Below, in pieces: positions 34,706 to 45,973 of a DNA stretch of 64,000 nt. Location: assembly GCA_001599815.1 (NCBI GenBank), contig BCIA01000007.1:682001-746000 (forward strand), in the 5' to 3' direction. Position 1 is the stretch's first letter. Every line of letters begins with the position of its first letter. Both the position numbers and the translations under genes were made by a program. The notes beneath the pieces are model-generated. The model searched no databases and was not told the origin of the DNA. It worked only from the letters and a program-made list of their open reading frames with translations. This DNA comes from Furcasterigmium furcatum (lineage: Eukaryota > Ascomycota > Sordariomycetes > Glomerellales > Plectosphaerellaceae).

Positions 34706-35626
34706 ATGCCATCGTTCACACCAGATAAGGACATACCCGATCTCGCGGGCAAGGTCATTTTTGTGACTGGGGGGAACATCGGCCTCGGCAAGGAGACTAT
34801 TCTGCAGCTCAGCAAACATAACCCAGCACAGATTTTCCTTGCTGCGCGTAGCAAGTCCAAGGCCTTGGCCGCCATCGAGGACATCCAGAATGCCGTGCCA
34901 CGAGCGGCATCCATCACCTACATCAATCTCGACCTCACGTCCTTCGAAAGCATAAAGAAGGCAGCTTCGGAATTCCTTGCCCAGTCCGACCAGCTCCACA
35001 TCTTGATCAACAACGCCGCCATCATGGCCACTCCGCCAGGTACAACCAAGGAGGGCTACGAGATCCAGTTTGGCACCAACCATGTCGGTCACGCCCTTCT
35101 CACAAAGCTGTTGCTGCCCATCTTGAGGAAGACCGCCACCGCCACCAATCCTCCTCAGGATGTACGCATCATCAACATTACCTCCGACTTGGCGGCCAGA
35201 GCGCCTGCCACCAACACCTACGAGTTTGACACACTCAAGACAGATGCTGCTGCTACAACGACCTTCGTCCGCTACGGCATCTCCAAGCTCGCCAACATCC
35301 ACCACGCCAGCGCCCTTTCCCGCCGCTACCCCGAGATCCGATCGATTTCCGTCCACCCAGGGGTCGTGAACACCAATCTCAAAACCGGCATCGGCGCAAG
35401 CTTTCCCATAGTGAAGCCTTTCCTCCCGATCATGGGAGTCTTCACGACCCAGGTCTCGACTGGGGCCAAGAATCACCTCTGGGCTGCTGTCAGTCCTGAT
35501 GCCAGGTCGGGCGAGCTGTACTATCCAGTCGGCATCACGGGCAAGGGGTCCAAGCAGTCGAGTGACAAGGTTCTCGAAGATGCGCTGTGGGATTGGACTG
35601 AGAAAGAGCTCGAGGCGCACGTATGA
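34706..35626 (+). CDS. Short-chain dehydrogenase/reductase (retinol-dehydrogenase-like)
   Basis: Single exon, 306 aa, the usual length for this subgroup. NAD(P)-binding motif TGGNIGLG near residue 22, LDLTSFES, NNAAIM near 100, TNHVGHALLTKLL, Ser in INITSDLA and the catalytic YGISK Tyr/Lys near 190, then SVHPGVVNTNL. These are typical of the fungal retinol-dehydrogenase/WWOX-like SDRs that reduce or oxidise small alcohols and ketones, often with broad or unknown substrates. No membrane anchor is present, so it should be cytosolic. It lies head-away from a convergent Zn2Cys6 gene whose stop is at 35805. Confidence 0.88.
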   Translation: MPSFTPDKDIPDLAGKVIFVTGGNIGLGKETILQLSKHNPAQIFLAARSKSKALAAIEDIQNAVPRAASITYINLDLTSFESIKKAASEFLAQSDQLHILINNAAIMATPPGTTKEGYEIQFGTNHVGHALLTKLLLPILRKTATATNPPQDVRIINITSDLAARAPATNTYEFDTLKTDAAATTTFVRYGISKLANIHHASALSRRYPEIRSISVHPGVVNTNLKTGIGASFPIVKPFLPIMGVFTTQVSTGAKNHLWAAVSPDARSGELYYPVGITGKGSKQSSDKVLEDALWDWTEKELEAHV

Positions 35627-35804
35627 GTGACAATGAAAGGGCGCTATCTGCTAGTCATCCCCGTCCGTATCGTTGTTCAAGGGTCTGGAATGGACAGCAG
35701 TTTTGGCGCCAGCTTCAGAATACGAGGAGGTGAGCTAAGGGCTCTACCAGCATGCATTATTAGAGATGTTTCATTCCGTATGAGTTCTGCCAATTTGAAC
35801 AACT

Positions 35805-38124
35805 TCAACTCAACAACGGCCACTTTCCCATCGCCCTGCAGACACTCATCCAGGTACTAAAAGTGCCCGCATCTCCCGGCTCATTTCTCCTCCAGACCTC
35901 TTTGAGCACCTCCTTCGAGACCCTGTATCCTTCAAACCCAGACTTACCGAGGCCCCTGTCAAGCCACGCCGTGATGCTTCGCCTTTGTTTCTCCGACATT
36001 GCCTCCGCGCCCGCAATAAAGGCCGGCCACGCGGTCCCAGGACCCAGCAGCCCCGACTGCTCCAGAGATGCGTCAAAGGCGTGGAGGTGATCGATGACCT
36101 TGTCGACGCTGTCCTGCAGCACGAGGGGGTGTATGCTGCGGATCCGGCGGTAGAAGAAGATGACGAGAGCGGAACTGAGAGCGCCCACCATGTGCGCATG
36201 AGGAGTAGACGCGACATTCTCGCCGTCTGTTTCGTGGCGCGACCTGAAGAGACACACGGCGTTCTCTAGCTCCGTGACTCTCGGCTGTACGGCGACGAAT
36301 GTTTCCGCATCTACCTCTTTCTTGATGGCAATGCGGTCCAGAACGTTTGCCACACGAGTGATTTGAGAGACGAGCCGCAGCCATGTCTCTGGGACACCAT
36401 AGATCTGCATGTACATGTTCTCGCGGTCTTGCATCGAGTCTGCCAGATGAATCTCCTGGATGTCTCGGTTTCTGTCGCTCTCGGGACCGTGATGGTACAT
36501 TTCCCTCGGCTGGAGATGCAAGAAGCTGTCAAGAACAATGTCGGAGTCGATGGGTGGTCGTCTTCGTCGAGCCTCTTGTGCTTGTACAGTGCCTGAACCT
36601 GTGAGGTTCGATCGCACACATGCCACCTCTGCCATGGGGAGCTCATGGAGGACATACGTGCTTTCGGAGACGATGCGCATCCAGGCATAAACGTTGTGTA
36701 GCAGGCGTGCGCGGCGGGATGTCGAGGGCTTTGCGAGGCCTCGCCAACTGATCATGCGTTCCATTTCTGTGAGGCACCATCTCGCATCGCTCTGATGGCC
36801 TGAAAGAAGCTACAGGGGATCAGCACTGCCACTACTATTGAGTCTTGGCTTCCAGGAGTTAACCTACAGCAAATGCCAGCGTTGCACTAATGCCCATCAG
36901 CTGTTCCTTGTATTTTGACTTCCTCGGATGGGCACACTCTCTTTCGAGACTGAGTCTGATGACCTGTTTCGCAGAATTGTATGCCCTGGCGGACAGCGCT
37001 TTCCAGTGCTCATCTGGCCGCACCACATTTGAGAACGCGGCGCACTTGTTGAGTGACTGGTGGAGTGCAGACACGGCAATGAGAGCATAAAAGGTCGCCA
37101 GATTCGCATACTTGACCTTTTTTCTGTCGGTACCGAGAATAGTCAAGTCACTGAGCGTCATGATTGCGGAAGGATAGTGGAGTGTTCGCCAGGCTGACTT
37201 TTCGTTGATGGGGAGGGAGCCCATTTGGTCGATGACTTTGTGATCGAAGTGTCGTAGAAGGAAAGGCGCGTCAATGGTGAGGTCCATGTCAAGCCACATT
37301 GGGTCGCTGGTGTCAATATCGACCGTCAGATCTGGTGCATCTTGAGAGTAGAAGGCCTGGTTTTCATTCCAGCTCATACTGTTTGGCAATGCATTGGCGT
37401 CGTCGGGTTGAAGCACATCTGAGGGTGGGAGTGAAAAGTCACCCAGAGCACTCACGTCCCATGTGAACAAGTCTTCCCAGTGCAAAGAGTCCAGGTTACC
37501 CAAGGGAGACTCAGCGAACATCGGTACCCTTCCCGAGCCGAGGTCAAAAGTTTCTGATGGCCTTTGAGGCTCGGGTGGGTGGCTTCCGTTGAACTCGTCA
37601 GTTTCGTTGTTGACAGTGATGCCGGTCTCCGACTCAGCGGCTCTGGCAGAGCTGCCGGGATCAGACTCGAACTTGAGCACGCAGAACGGGCCGACGATAA
37701 ATGCATCTTCGCCATTGGACTTCAAATCGAAGTTTTTGGATTCCTCGTCGACATTGCCGAGGGCGGCGGTGACGGAGCAACGGACCGACTGGGCCAATTC
37801 CGTGCTCATGAGTTGCCTGGCGTCCTCTATCCCTTCCGTCAGCCATTGGCGTGAGTCGAGTTGAGAAGTGGACGTACCTGAATATAAATGGCGCCTGGAG
37901 AACTGATCACCGGTCATCTCCCACTGCTGCTGCGACTGTTCATCGCAAGGCTCAGATCCCCTCGCGGTGAACCATCTAAGTGTGGGGGTGAAGCCTTCGC
38001 AGGAGACACCCGCGAGACGACACCGGTTGCATTCCGGCTCGGATTGATCACACTTCAGATGCCGTCTTCTACATGTCCCACAGCCGCTGAAAGAGTGAGC
38101 CCGCCTAGGTCGACTGGGGCCCAT
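35805..38124 (-). CDS. Zn2Cys6 transcription factor, ARG81/ArcA-like
   Basis: Two exons: 38124-36868 and 36809-35805, about 753 aa. Zinc cluster at residues 15-42 (CGTCRRRHLKCDQSEPECNRC...C), directly followed by EGFTPTLRWF. That TCRRRH...LRW arrangement is characteristic of the fungal family related to yeast ARG81 and Aspergillus arginine-catabolism activator ArcA. The long C-terminal part is the helical fungal-specific regulatory domain (PF11951-like), with blocks such as HYPSAIMTLSDLTILG, MERMISWRGL, RARLLHNVYAWMRIVSESTYVLHE and ENAVCLFRSRHE. The intron uses donor GTAGGT and restores the frame. Such proteins bind CGG-containing sites; the regulated genes are unknown. Confidence 0.85.
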
Positions 38125-38516
38125 GTTGGACCAGGTGATGGAGGCATCTCGGCATTCCCCCGCACATCGGGCGGAGTGGAGTCGGTATTTAATTCATAGC
38201 TCGCGGTTACCTTCTTGTTCAAGACGGCCGAGGAAGCGGACGGCTTTAGTAGCGTCTGCTCTTATCTTGACTTGCCGTTATGGGCTATTACTAGTTCCTA
38301 GATAAGATACCGCCTGCCTGTCAGTGCCTAATAAGACCCCTCCACATAAGAGGCACTGTTGAGTAGTTGCACGAGGGCTTCTCGTAGATGAAGTCACCTC
38401 AAAGTCGTCTCACTCAAACAGCCTCTGATTCAATGAAATGTTTGCTCAAATAAACACTCGCCTTGAAAGGGAGGAGATCTCAAGTCGATATGCGACAACT
38501 CTGCTCGACTACTACT
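38125..38516. other. Intergenic region upstream of the ARG81-like factor
   Basis: About 390 bp between the factor's start and the 3' end of the oxygenase gene. Presumed promoter; nothing distinctive beyond moderate A/T enrichment. Confidence 0.4.
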
Positions 38517-39619
38517 TCATGCAGCGGCAAACAACTTCTCGATCCTGCGATTGTTCCATTCCCACGCCGTGATATCCTCATATCTACACGGCGTCGCATC
38601 CGTGATGAACTCCTTCAACGGGAGCAGAGAAGCGCTCCGATTCGGCTTGGCGAAGTACGCGATCGAGTAGCGCTCGGGAATCACCCGCTCCTCGCCCGCC
38701 TTGATCGTAGGAGGGTATGTGACACGGTGGCAGGCGGCTTTGAACGTGTCGTTGGTCATGCGCTGCAGAGAATCGCCGATGTTGAGGATGATGTCCGTGG
38801 GCGCCGAGGACTCCACGTCACGGAAGACCCCTGCCTGAGCCTGGTCCTCTACCTGGAGACCGCCGGTGGAGTCCTGGAAGAGCATCGTGATGGTGCCAAA
38901 GTCTGTGTGCTCCGCGATCCGGGTCGCGCTGCCGTCGGCGAGCTCAGAGGCCGGGATGGCAGGGTAATGGAGGATGCGGAACTCATTCTCAGCGCGATTG
39001 TGGAGGGACCTGAGGTGGTCCTCGGAGACACCCAGAGCGATGGCCAGGGCAGAGAGGATCTGGAGTTCTGTCTTGAAGGCCTTCTCGTAGAAGGACTCCA
39101 TGAATGAACGGAATCCGGGGAGGCTTTCTTCGGGCACCCAGAGGTTGTCGACCAGCTCATCGGTGGCGGAGCCCATATCCAGGGTTTCCTGTGTTGTACG
39201 TCAGGTACGAGGCATTGCTACAACAAAAGGAGGCCGCTTACCTTGATATCTCGAGTCTTGCCGGGGTTAGCGCCATAGCCACTGATGTTGGCCACATTCT
39301 CCTGGCCAACAAAGCTATAGCCGCGGTTGGGGTTCGCCTGAGGCGGATGCTTGGCGATCATCTTGGTGTCGAGTGGCAGGTTGAAGAACTTGCGAGTCTG
39401 GACACAATTAGTCTTTGGAAGTGTCATTCGGATTTCCTACGGAGATATGCGCACCATGTCAAACAGTTGGCGAATATCCTCGGCAGGAATGCCGTGATTC
39501 TGGAGCTTCACACATCCTCGCTTCTTGAGGAGACGGAGCAGGGACGAGCAAAACTCTCGTTTCTCTTCCTCCGTGCCGAAGAACGGGGTCATGTCGAGAG
39601 TGTCGCCGCCAGAAGCCAT
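38517..39619 (-). CDS. 2-oxoglutarate/Fe(II)-dependent dioxygenase (IPNS-like)
   Basis: Three exons: 39619-39455, 39397-39242 and 39188-38517, about 330 aa. The DIOX_N half has KKRGCVKLQNHGIPAEDI and RKFFNLPLDTKM. The catalytic half has the iron ligands in HTDFGTITMLFQD (His, Asp) and ACHRVTYPP (His), and the 2-oxoglutarate Arg/Ser in ERYSIAYFAKP. The layout is that of the isopenicillin-N-synthase/flavanone-hydroxylase superfamily, which in fungi includes many secondary-metabolite hydroxylases and desaturases. I start at MASGGDTLD; the frame continues upstream but through the presumed promoter, which has a TATATAA about 130 bp before the ATG. The adjacent Zn2Cys6 gene on the same strand may be its regulator (inference). 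Confidence 0.88.
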
Positions 39620-40300
39620 GATGAAAGTGAAGTCAAGGGAAGTGGAGTGAAGTATTTCAAATGATATGATCTGGTACAAAGCTGGGAAGTTGCGTGCGTT
39701 GGTGGGCTTGAGGCATCACTGTATTACTGTATTGTCTGGCTCACTTTACTTATATACCCCGTCAGAGTTCTCGACTACATTGATGCAAACACCCGTTTCG
39801 TTTCCCGTCTCAATCCCAAAGTGTATGATTTCCCTGACGAGTAATTGAACCCGTAACCGCATTTACGGCAGTTGCACGAAAAAGAGAGAGAGATCCCGAG
39901 GCCCCTCACCGAGCGACGCCGGCATCCACTGTTCCCTTTTGGCAGGCGATCCCGACCTACCCCATCATGGGGTTATCAGGGGGTTGCGGGGATCAGGGAC
40001 ACCGTTTCCCATTCCGGTCTCACCAACCTTTTCTGGAGCACTTTACTCCATACTCAACTGACCTCCTTCCGGAACTTTTTATCAGCCAGGACGAGACTTG
40101 TTGGCTGATTCAGTTGATCGAGAACGGGCCGGGGAAGACAGAGCGAAATACTGCAAGGGGCGGCGGTTGCGACATCACATGCTGGCAGGCAGAGGCTGCC
40201 TGACAGCCGTTGTCACTTGGCACAACCAACAAACTTGCCATCAGCACTTCCCTCGCGCGAAGAGCCGGCTTCTTCAGCCTGATCTCTGCCTGATAGATAC
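39620..40300. other. Divergent promoter region
   Basis: About 680 bp shared between the oxygenase (-) and the phosphoesterase (+). Apart from the TATATAA at 39750-39756, no site is called. Confidence 0.45.
39750..39756 (-). promoter_or_regulatory. TATA box candidate for the dioxygenase
   Basis: TATATAA on the coding strand about 131 bp upstream of the chosen ATG at 39619. This spacing favours that start over one further upstream. Confidence 0.4.
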
Positions 40301-41332
40301 ATGGCAGATTCTCAGACCTCTTTCTCCTTGTGCCCGGCTGCCGATGTTTTGCCACCTCGGGGCTGTCTCAGAAAGATGACCGGCACCGAGGGCTCGCCCA
40401 GTTCAACGATGGACCCCAAGTCCACCAATTCCGGTTCCATACAGCTTCAAATCATGTCAGATCTCCATCTTGAGACGCCGCGGCTCATGCCCATGTATGG
40501 CGAGTTCAAGATCATCCCAAGGTGCCCTTATCTCGCTTTGCTTGGGGACATCGGCAGCGTTCATGACGCACGGCTATTTTCCTTCCTCGAGTCTCAGCTT
40601 CTACAGTTTGACATTCTCTTCTACGTCCTCGGCAACCATGAGCCATACGGCCCAGAAGGCCACGAAGCGGCTGTGGCCATCATGGAGGCCTTCGAGGCAG
40701 CCAACGCGGCAGCGCTCGGAGAACAGAGCCCGGTCAAGCTTGGGCGATTCGTCTTCCTTGACCGGCGAAGATTCGACATTTCCGACACCGTCACCATCCT
40801 TGGTGAAACCCTTTTCTCGCGCATCTCGGATGAGCAGCGCTCGACTGCGTCGCTATTCGTCTCCGACTTCTCCAACATCCAGGATTGGACTGTCGAGAGA
40901 CACAACGCCGCGCATGCAGCTGATCTGGCCTGGCTTAATCGAGAGGTCGAGGCCATCAGCCGCGAATCCGCGCTTCTTGAACATGAACAGGAGCACGAGT
41001 CCGCGTCGGGCGGTGGCAAATCTAAGGAACGCTCCGTCGGGATCCTAACCCATTACAGTCCGACGTATTCGCAGCGTGCCAATGACCCGGACCATTTGGA
41101 AGATGACCGGGGCGTGCAGAGCGCCTTCTCAACAGACCTGTCCACCGAGCCCTGCTGGACGATGCCCTGCGTCAAGGTCTGGGCTTTTGGGCACACGCAC
41201 TTCAACTGCGACTTCGTGGAAGAGGGCACCATCGAGGCGGAAAGGGGAAAGAGGATCGTGGCTAACCAGCGGGGATATGGACGTGAAGATGCCTTCGATT
41301 TTGACCCCGACAAGGTCATCACAGTTGGGTAG
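40301..41332 (+). CDS. Calcineurin-like metallophosphoesterase
   Basis: Single exon, 343 aa from the first Met; in-frame Mets at residues 26 and 37 are alternative starts, and the domain begins at about residue 47. Metal-binding signatures in order: SDLHLE (D, H), LGDIG (GD), VLGNHEPYG (GNHE), ILTHYSP (TH) and AFGHTHFNCDF (GHTH). All five dimetal motifs of the family are intact, so a catalytically competent phosphoesterase is expected. Fungal proteins of this layout are annotated only as Ser/Thr phosphatase-like; the substrate could be a phosphoprotein, nucleotide or phospholipid. There is no signal peptide or membrane segment. Confidence 0.85.
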   Translation: MADSQTSFSLCPAADVLPPRGCLRKMTGTEGSPSSTMDPKSTNSGSIQLQIMSDLHLETPRLMPMYGEFKIIPRCPYLALLGDIGSVHDARLFSFLESQLLQFDILFYVLGNHEPYGPEGHEAAVAIMEAFEAANAAALGEQSPVKLGRFVFLDRRRFDISDTVTILGETLFSRISDEQRSTASLFVSDFSNIQDWTVERHNAAHAADLAWLNREVEAISRESALLEHEQEHESASGGGKSKERSVGILTHYSPTYSQRANDPDHLEDDRGVQSAFSTDLSTEPCWTMPCVKVWAFGHTHFNCDFVEEGTIEAERGKRIVANQRGYGREDAFDFDPDKVITVG

Positions 41333-41920
41333 GCACAGGGGTAAGGGATTTCTGCTCAACTCGCGCAGCACTATCCTCGCACATTTCAGGTCATTGAATT
41401 GGGGTATTACGCCCTGGGGATGGGAAATCGACGACCTGCAAGGCAATTGTCTTAGTTAATATGAAATTTACGTGAGTCTTTGTGTGAGCTCGGTTCTACT
41501 TCGATTGACTTCGCCATCGGACTTGCCTGAGATTACATAGGACGAGCCTCTCTCTCGCCATAGTTCTATTGTTCTTCTTCAAAGCTTTGCGTAGATTCTT
41601 TAATCCTCCCGGGCTTTGCGCTGTTCCGACACCCCTCAATGATGTTTGTTGAAGAGACTTGGTCCTCAAGCCTGTCTTTGTTCGAACGGCATTGTCATGA
41701 TAATGGACCAAGGTTCCATCAGTCATTCAATAAATTCAAACACTTACGCCACCCGCAACATTCACGACATTCATTGTTTGCAAGTTTTCTTGGGGCATTT
41801 GACCCCATTACTTAAGGCAAAGGCCAGTCCACCTAAGCAGCGCGCGAAACATCCGCAGCAGCATCAACAGCAAGCAGACAACCCAATACTAGTACTGTTC
41901 CACACTTCACCCTCATCCAC
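41333..41920. other. Intergenic region
   Basis: About 590 bp between two plus-strand genes. Presumed 3' UTR and promoter; no separate feature recognised. Confidence 0.4.
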
Positions 41921-42394
41921 ATGCATCAAGTCCCCAGGATGACTCCCAAAGAAGTCTCCGACCGGGTGTTAGCCGATATCTTGGCAATCTTACTCTTCGT
42001 CGCCAATGTCCTCACAATCGCCTTCGGGCCCATCCTCTTCCTGTTGGCGACCGGGTATCTTTGGCTGGGCGTCACCCTCGTCACTGGAAGCATATTCACC
42101 ATGTCGGCCTCATCGACCATTACAAACTTCTTTTGGGTATCTAAGCTGTGGCTCATCGCTTCGAGCCTCTTCTACTTCAGCATGGGCATTCTCAGCCTCA
42201 AGCTTAGCATCGCCGCCTTCAAGCAGCTGGCCGTGTCGTTCGGGATGCTGATCCGACTGGTCCAGCGTATTCTCACCGTGCTACTAATTGGCGCGTTCAT
42301 CGGTTCGATCGTTGTTGGCACGTATGACGAGCATTCGAGAGCTGCTCAACCAAAGGGATCTGGAAAGGATTTTTGGTCATGGATCGTCTGGTGA
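41921..42394 (+). CDS. Small polytopic membrane protein, unknown function
   Basis: Single exon, 157 aa from the first Met (a second in-frame Met, MTPKEV, lies six codons later and may be the true start). It has at least four hydrophobic segments: LADILAILLFVANVLTIAF, LFLLATGYLWLGVTLVTG, LWLIASSLFYFSMGILSL and ILTVLLIGAFIGSIVVG, followed by a short polar tail ending KDFWSWIVW. No motif points to a function. The hydrophobic regularity and absence of disruption over the whole length support coding. Confidence 0.6.
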   Translation: MHQVPRMTPKEVSDRVLADILAILLFVANVLTIAFGPILFLLATGYLWLGVTLVTGSIFTMSASSTITNFFWVSKLWLIASSLFYFSMGILSLKLSIAAFKQLAVSFGMLIRLVQRILTVLLIGAFIGSIVVGTYDEHSRAAQPKGSGKDFWSWIVW

Positions 42395-43087
42395 TGATGT
42401 GGCCACGGCAATTCCGACTTTTGATGATTGGTTCATTTGCGAGCAACTGTATCATTGGAGATATGTGAGCGGAGAACGGGCGTCTCAAGGAAATAGAATT
42501 TCAATTTAAGCGCGCTGTCTTGGAACCCGTGCCTGTGAATGCATGTCCCGTCGCCCTCGACGTGCTTCTTGCCAAGTAGAATTGCGGTGATGCCGTGTGA
42601 CTTGAGGTTACGTTGAATGTGGACTGGATTATCTAGATCCTAACTTCGTTAAGCTTATCCCTGTCAGATGCGTGGAAATAATCCACTTGTCATAGGGCTG
42701 TGTTGGTGCCGCGGGAGGACGGATCTAACCACATCTAGTCGAGGCAGAAATCGAAATTATATTGCACCTGCCTATTGGAGGCATTACGAGGTCAACGGGT
42801 CGTCAGGGTACCAACGGCTCGACTGATGTGTCTGCCTGGGTGGATGGCCAGAAAGTGCCGCAGGCCGTTGGTGCCAAGTGCATGGCAGCGAGAGTCTGGA
42901 CCCGTAGCCAAGCCACGGTACGATGCTGTGCCGCTAGGAACTAGAAGGGAGGCCTCGTTTGCGGATTCAGATAGATAGGCCGCAAGGTAAACTCATGCGC
43001 AACACCGTACTACTACTCCCCATCACTCCTGACCGCATTGTCGCTGAGCCTTACCTGAACTACCAATCTCCCACTACCTTCTTCCCC
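42395..43087. other. Intergenic region
   Basis: About 690 bp between two plus-strand genes. Short ORFs only; promoter of the GPI-protein gene expected at the right end. Confidence 0.4.
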
Positions 43088-43789
43088 ATGCGCCTCGCTC
43101 CCCTCTTCATCGCAGCCGCCGGCCTCGCCGCGGCCGCTGACTTAACCGCCGTCGATGACTACCTCGCCATCCTCGAAACCGCCGAGATCACATCTCCCAG
43201 CAGCGGAGTCGTTGACTTCAGCGGCCCGCTGAACATCACTTGGGCCGTCCCGTCCAATGTATCGAGGGAGCTCACGTCATCCCGCTTCGGCAATCTCGAG
43301 AGGAACGTCTCGCTCTGGCTGTTCTATGAAGCCGTTCTCCCCACGGAACCCGAGTGGAACGAAACCTTGGAGGGAGGCGTGAAATTCCCCAGCAGGGGCA
43401 GTGCCACCATCAGGATCCTCCTTGAAGAGGCCGAAAACTTCGACCCTGCCGCCCTTTTCTACGAGTGGCAGAAGCCCGCCGACGCTTTTTCCAGGCTGCA
43501 GAGAGTCCTCAGAGAGGATTCGAACTGGACCGACATCGATGACATTAGGGGCGGTGAGCGCTTTACCGTGTCCTTGGCCTTCTCGATCGACAATGGCACC
43601 GCCGTGGCAAACGACCACGAGTATTTCGTCAGGAAAAATTCGGAACCGTTTGATGTCGACGGCATCAGCGGGTACGAGCCCGGCCAGGAGGGCAGCGCCT
43701 ATGGGGAGAGCAGCGGCGCGCGCGCGGCCCTGGGATCGACCGGCAGCCTGCTGGCCGCTCTCGTTGCTGTTGCCGCGCTGATGCTGTAG
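43088..43789 (+). CDS. GPI-anchored cell-surface protein, Kre9/Knh1-like N-terminal domain
   Basis: Single exon, 233 aa from the Met at 43088, which opens the signal peptide MRLAPLFIAAAGLAAAAD; the frame is open 43 codons further upstream without a signal. The core contains EITSPSSGVVDFSGPLNITW, the same motif order as the shorter protein at 28501-28980. N-glycosylation sequons (NIT, NVS, NET, NWT, NGT) are frequent. The C-terminus has a Gly/Ser-rich spacer then a hydrophobic tail (SLLAALVAVAALML), a GPI-attachment signal. It is probably a wall or plasma-membrane surface protein; the exact role is unknown. Confidence 0.72.
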   Translation: MRLAPLFIAAAGLAAAADLTAVDDYLAILETAEITSPSSGVVDFSGPLNITWAVPSNVSRELTSSRFGNLERNVSLWLFYEAVLPTEPEWNETLEGGVKFPSRGSATIRILLEEAENFDPAALFYEWQKPADAFSRLQRVLREDSNWTDIDDIRGGERFTVSLAFSIDNGTAVANDHEYFVRKNSEPFDVDGISGYEPGQEGSAYGESSGARAALGSTGSLLAALVAVAALML

Positions 43790-44201
43790 GCCAGCGACGG
43801 GTCGTTTTTCATATCGTTTGACGCAGCGATCGGCGCAAGGTGTTCAGCGTGGAGGTAGATGTGGGATTTCAGCGACTCATGTTCAGCCAAGATACCAAGC
43901 TACGATCGAGTTATGAGATAATTATGATATGATGCCGAAGCGAATGCTGCCATCTGAGATATGTGACTAGCCGAGGTGCTAATAAGCTTGAATCCTGCCG
44001 CATCATCGCGCGATCGTTTGGTCCAGGTTTACCCCGGATCGCCAGGGGTACCTGTTGTGACCTGGTGGCTGGGTCTAGCACGGGTCCCTATCGAAGGCAG
44101 CAGTTACCCCTGGATGTCAGCGCGGAATGTGACCAGACCACTCAAGGTCACGTCACACCGCGCAGGGACATGGTACTCAGCCCTACTCGGAGCTCGGCGA
44201 C
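43790..44201. other. Convergent intergenic region
   Basis: About 410 bp between the GPI-protein gene and the convergent Zn2Cys6 gene; presumed 3' UTRs. No feature recognised. Confidence 0.4.
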
Positions 44202-45973
44202 CTATACCATGAGAGACTCCGTGTGGATTCCCTCCCGCCCGCAGAAAGTATACGTAAGGTCCACCTGGGCCGCAGACTGTACCCAGGACACAGTCTCGAT
44301 CCTCTGCCACGCCGCAATCTGTTCCATGCTCTGCGTCACCTCCTCAGACCCCCCTTCCTCAATCTCGATTACCCGCTCAACCACCCTGGCAACAATGATG
44401 CTGTCCCAAACCGCCTCCTGTATCGGCTGCCGTCGCAAGATACCCAAGACCTCGCGCCGGACCGCGGGATGCCGGCACTTGGCCCCGACGATGTAGAGCA
44501 CGGGGAGAATCCCGAGCTCCGGCGTGAAAGTCGGCTTCAGCGACCCCGAATACCGCACGTGGGCCGCCGCCACGTCGCCCGCCAGGGCCACGCATTGCTG
44601 GAACTCGGGCAGGAAGCTGTCGTAGACCATTTCCCCGCCAGGTCCGGAAGTGCTGATGAGAGTCCGCGAGATGGTATGGTGCAGGCGCAGCCTTGATATG
44701 ACCGGGTGGGTTTCGGGATCCGGCTCGTATGAGCTACCTTGCCGTAGTAGGTTTTCGAAAAGACTTGACCACGTTTCCAACTGCTCGCGAATGATATCCT
44801 TCTCTGACGAAGATGACGGCGGCATCGTGCTCATGGGGGCCATTTGCTGCTCTGTATTGCGCAGTGTCATTACCTGAGCGAGGAGGATCTGGAGGTGGTC
44901 GGCGGCTTGTTCGAAAGAATGAAAGGCACCGTCGGAGGGTGGAAGCTGGGACATGGGATTGTCTTGGATAGCGGTTGGAGTCCAGTCGAGCAGAAACGTT
45001 GCGGCCTGCAAGTCCAGTCGGCGGATCTGTCTTGTGACCTGGGAGGCCAGCATGCGAGCTCCTGAGGGACTGGCTTCGTCATATGCACTGTTGTTGTTGT
45101 TCAGGATTGCCTTGTTGATGTTGCGTGAGAGCTCCACGCCTCCGCGTAGATGCTTCATCGCTTGTACGTAGTTGCCCGCCAGATGATCAAAGCAGGTGAA
45201 GAGGTAGCAGACCAACAGGGTGACGGCTGTTGTTTCTGTGCTGTCACTATTTTCCGGGTACAGAAGAAGCTGAATGGCCCGATTATAGTGAAGCAAGGGG
45301 GCGTTGTCCGGCAGCCGGTCAGGGGAATTGCGACCCTGGTAGTTTCGGTGGATCAAAGCCAGAGCAGTGGCGGCATGCCGCACTGATGGCACGGTTTGGG
45401 AGAAGAACATGAGAGTCTTCCGCCATGATTCGGAGGGGTGGTATTCGTTCAGATCCCTGATCGAGATGCATTCGAAGAAAGACATTGCCTCTGCCTGGGC
45501 TGACCCAGTCGCCGGGAGGATCATGAAGGGTCCGAGATTCTGTAGAATGGGGCCATGGTACCACGTGTGCTGCCATTGGTTTGGCTGATACGCACTTATC
45601 GTGGTGCAAGGGTGGTAACCATGGCAGCTCTCTTCTGCTCGGTTGGTCTCATCGCTGTGATAATAACTTGATCCAATATCGACCTTGGAGGCGAAAGGGG
45701 GTTCACCATAGCCGTCACAGGCGCGACCTGTTTTATGGCATTTCAAGCATGAAGGCTCGGATAGATCGCACTTCACTCGTCTTATCCTGAGAGGTGCATT
45801 GAGGTTGAGCGTCAGTGTTTGAGTCTTTGGACACAACAGTACCAATCACTACACGCAATCAATACTCACTTGCAAGTCTTACAGCCTAGTCTTGACTTTG
45901 GAGCGAACTTGCGAGGCTTCTTTCTCCAGGCGTAATTGGGCTTCTTGGTATTCTCGTTGTGAGTCTCGCCCAT
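44202..45973 (-). CDS. Zn2Cys6 transcription factor with fungal-specific domain
   Basis: Two exons: 45973-45870 and 45786-44202, about 562 aa. The intron splits the zinc cluster: LGCKTCK in exon 1 joins IRRVKCDLSEPSCLKCHKTGRACDGY in exon 2, giving six Cys at residues 31, 34, 41, 48, 51 and 58. A basic stretch (WRKKPRKFAPKSR) precedes it. The rest is a helical regulatory region with SWRKTLMFFSQTVPSVRHAATALALIH, LLVCYLFTCFDHLAGNYVQAMKHLRGGVEL and QQCVALAGDVAAAH, typical of fungal C6 factors. It faces a secreted TAP-type hydrolase across an 800-bp divergent promoter bearing a three-copy motif, so it may regulate that gene or itself (inference). Confidence 0.85.

Noticed and set aside
34532..35620. 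362-codon minus-strand ORF
   Set aside because: Antisense to the SDR gene at 34706-35626; no domain of its own.
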